Source: an uncultured Clostridia bacterium (GTDB lineage Bacteria; Bacillota; Clostridia; Oscillospirales; Oscillospiraceae). Taken from it: 7,505 nucleotides of DNA. The stretch's first letter is position 1; each line of letters begins with the position of its first letter. A program made the translations under genes and the position numbers. The notes under the pieces are model-generated. The model saw nothing but the letters and a program-made list of their open reading frames with translations, searched no databases and had not been told where the DNA came from. The DNA is taken from NCBI GenBank assembly GCA_947383645.1, contig CANDEH010000107.1:1-7505 (forward strand), given 5' to 3'. Positions 6,395-7,505 of this stretch are shown one piece after another.

Positions 6395-7397
6395 GCGGCT
6401 GGCCGCCTTCGCCCTGGCGGCGGCGCTGGCGCTGGGGGCGGCGGGGTGCGGCGGCCGGGGGGCGGAGAGACAGGATACCCTGCGCCTGGGCGTGGCCCTC
6501 TATTCCCAGGACGACACCTTCATCGCCTCCATTGCGCAGCATCTGGAGCGGATGGCCCAGGAGGCGGAGGTGGACCAGGGGCGGCGGATCAACCTGTCCC
6601 TGGCCGACGGGGCCAACAACCAGACCACCCAGATGGAGCAGATCGACCGCTTCCTCTCCAGAGGCTGCGACGTTCTGCTGGTGAACATCGTGGACCGGAC
6701 CGCCGCCGCGGTGCTCATCGACAAGGCGGAGGCGGCGGGAGTGCCGGTGATCTTCTTCAACCGGCAGCCGGTGGCGGAGGACATCGACTACCGGGAGGGA
6801 GTCTACTACGTGGGAGCCCGCGCCGAGGAGAGCGGAAGGCTCCAGGGGGAGCTGGTGCTGGAGGCCTGGCAGAACGAGCGAATAGGGCTGGACCGGAACG
6901 GCGACGGCGTCCTCCAGTACGTGATGCTGGAGGGGGAGCCGGGGCACCAGGACAGCCTTTTGAGGACAGAGTACTCCATCAAGACCCTCACCGACGCGGG
7001 GGTGGCGGTGGAGAAGCTGGCCGGGGACGCGGCCAACTGGAACCGGGGCCAGGCGGCGGCCAGGATGGAGCAGTGGCTGGCCGAGTTCGGCGACGGGATT
7101 GAGGCGGTGTTCTCCAACAACGACGACATGGCCCTGGGGGCCATCGACGCCATCAAGGACTGGGGCGGCGGACTGCTGGTGGTGGGGGTGGACGCCACCG
7201 CGCCGGCGCTGGAGGCCATAGAGAGCGGGGATCTCTTCGGTACGGTGCTCAACGACGGGCGGGGCATCGCCAGGGCCATGCTGACCCTGGCCCTGGCCCT
7301 GGCCGACGGGGCTGCGCCGGAGTCGGCGGTGGATCTCCAGGGGGGGCACTATGTGTGGCTGCCCTATCAGAAGATTGGGCAGGAGCTGCCCGGATGA
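6351..7397 (+). CDS. mglB: MglB-type galactose/glucose-binding lipoprotein
   Basis: The product has 348 residues. A basic n-region (RLPLRR), an Ala/Leu-rich h-region and LGAAGC ending at C33 form a lipoprotein signal, although Ala rather than Leu at -3 is slightly atypical. The mature protein matches E. coli galactose/glucose-binding protein from memory, with all ten sugar-contact positions retained: D55, F57, N137, H199, D201, R205, W230, N257, D281 and N301 (E. coli D14, F16, N91, H152, D154, R158, W183, N211, D236, N256). The calcium loop DRNGDGVLQ (181-189) and its distant ligand E251 are also kept. The start at 6351 is chosen over ATG 6345 because AGGGGAGG (6337-6344) would touch 6345 but lies 6 nt from 6351. 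It overlaps the previous gene by 44 nt in another frame. No ATPase or permease gene follows before the window ends, so it may serve the kinase as a receptor or be a second receptor for the neighbouring Mgl importer. Confidence 0.9.
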   Translation: MSRSTRSCSSRLPLRRLAAFALAAALALGAAGCGGRGAERQDTLRLGVALYSQDDTFIASIAQHLERMAQEAEVDQGRRINLSLADGANNQTTQMEQIDRFLSRGCDVLLVNIVDRTAAAVLIDKAEAAGVPVIFFNRQPVAEDIDYREGVYYVGARAEESGRLQGELVLEAWQNERIGLDRNGDGVLQYVMLEGEPGHQDSLLRTEYSIKTLTDAGVAVEKLAGDAANWNRGQAAARMEQWLAEFGDGIEAVFSNNDDMALGAIDAIKDWGGGLLVVGVDATAPALEAIESGDLFGTVLNDGRGIARAMLTLALALADGAAPESAVDLQGGHYVWLPYQKIGQELPG

Positions 7398-7407
7398 CGG
7401 GGAGTTT

Positions 7408-7432
7408 CGCCCCCCGGGGGCGAGTTACTTTT
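7408..7432 (+). terminator. Possible terminator of the regulator operon
   Basis: CGCCCCC (7408-7414) and GGGGGCG (7416-7422) form a nearly perfect palindrome that can fold as a short G+C hairpin. It starts 11 nt after the last stop codon. The downstream T-run is interrupted (AGTTACTTTT, 7423-7432), so termination may be inefficient, and the element also belongs to the larger repeat-like block. Confidence 0.4.
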
Positions 7433-7451
7433 CCCCCGCGAGAAAAGTAAC
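7424..7451. repeat. Inverted repeat, 10-bp arms
   Basis: GTTACTTTTC (7424-7433) and GAAAAGTAAC (7442-7451) are perfect inverted arms around an 8-nt loop. CAAAAGCGCGC follows rather than a T-run, so it is not an ordinary terminator on the + strand. Sequences of the form GTTACTTTT...AAAAGTAACCAAAAG recur between genes in several bacterial genomes; that is recollection and was not searched. Confidence 0.6.
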
Positions 7452-7505
7452 CAAAAGCGCGCTTAGGGGTCCGGCGCTGGCGGACTTTAGCCCCGCCTGC
7501 GGCGG

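Larger units (their letters stand above)
7398..7505. repeat. Cluster of palindromes, possible edge of a dispersed intergenic repeat
   Basis: The last 108 bases contain no credible gene. They hold the G+C hairpin at 7408-7422, the inverted repeat at 7424-7451, a perfect 10-nt palindrome AAGCGCGCTT (7455-7464), and a near-palindrome TCCGGCGCTGGCGGA (7470-7484). The G+C-rich tail runs off the window, so the right edge of the block is undefined. Stacked short palindromes after an operon are typical of dispersed repeats, but copy number cannot be judged from one window. Confidence 0.45.

Noticed and set aside
6384..7349. Long - strand frame opposite mglB
   Set aside because: The + strand frame retains every sugar and calcium contact, so the opposite frame is incidental.
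1..7505. tRNA, rRNA, CRISPR array, insertion sequence or phage attachment site
   Set aside because: I saw no regularly spaced direct repeats, no transposase or integrase motifs, and no tRNA-like cloverleaf on either strand.

Overview
The window looks like chromosome from a high-G+C member of the Clostridia, probably Oscillospiraceae-like (Flavonifractor/Lawsonibacter/Pseudoflavonifractor type). This rests on G+C-rich Firmicutes-style genes with AGGAGG ribosome sites, a YesM/YesN-type two-component pair, and Mgl-family sugar transport proteins. The taxon is an inference. All genes are on the + strand. No RNA gene, CRISPR array, transposase or integrase is visible.

Layout. (1) 3-410: the 3' end of an MglC-type galactose/methyl-galactoside ABC permease, closed by a very strong intrinsic terminator (430-466). 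(2) 411-1638: a transcriptionally separate, distinctly A+T-richer single gene (709-1638). It has its own near-consensus promoter (623-652) and encodes an unrecognised protein with two membrane helices and a large, apparently beta-rich, probably cytoplasmic domain. It reads as an inserted accessory gene. (3) 1767-7397: a four-gene operon with an extended -10 promoter (1767-1795) and a structured leader of about 78 nt. It encodes a YesN-type response regulator (REC + AraC), a YesM-type sensor histidine kinase (extracytoplasmic Cache-like domain, HAMP, His_kinase/HATPase), a membrane-anchored periplasmic-binding-protein-fold protein with a degenerate sugar pocket, and an MglB-type galactose/glucose-binding lipoprotein with an intact sugar and calcium site. 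The last three genes are tightly packed: a 4-nt ATGA overlap, then a 44-nt overlap. (4) 7398-7505: a dense cluster of hairpins and palindromes that looks like the edge of a dispersed intergenic repeat.

How the genes may work together (inference): the regulatory operon lies next to, but is transcribed separately from, the mgl transporter. The two binding-protein-fold products are made with the kinase rather than with an ABC transporter in the visible DNA. They may therefore be extracytoplasmic sugar receptors that inform the kinase, comparable in principle to XylFII-LytS or ChvE-VirA. The regulator would then control sugar transport, perhaps the neighbouring mgl genes. The most notable items are this candidate two-receptor sensing cassette, the foreign-looking two-helix membrane protein, and a candidate mutually exclusive hairpin switch in the leader of the regulator mRNA that places its Shine-Dalgarno in a loop next to the AUG.
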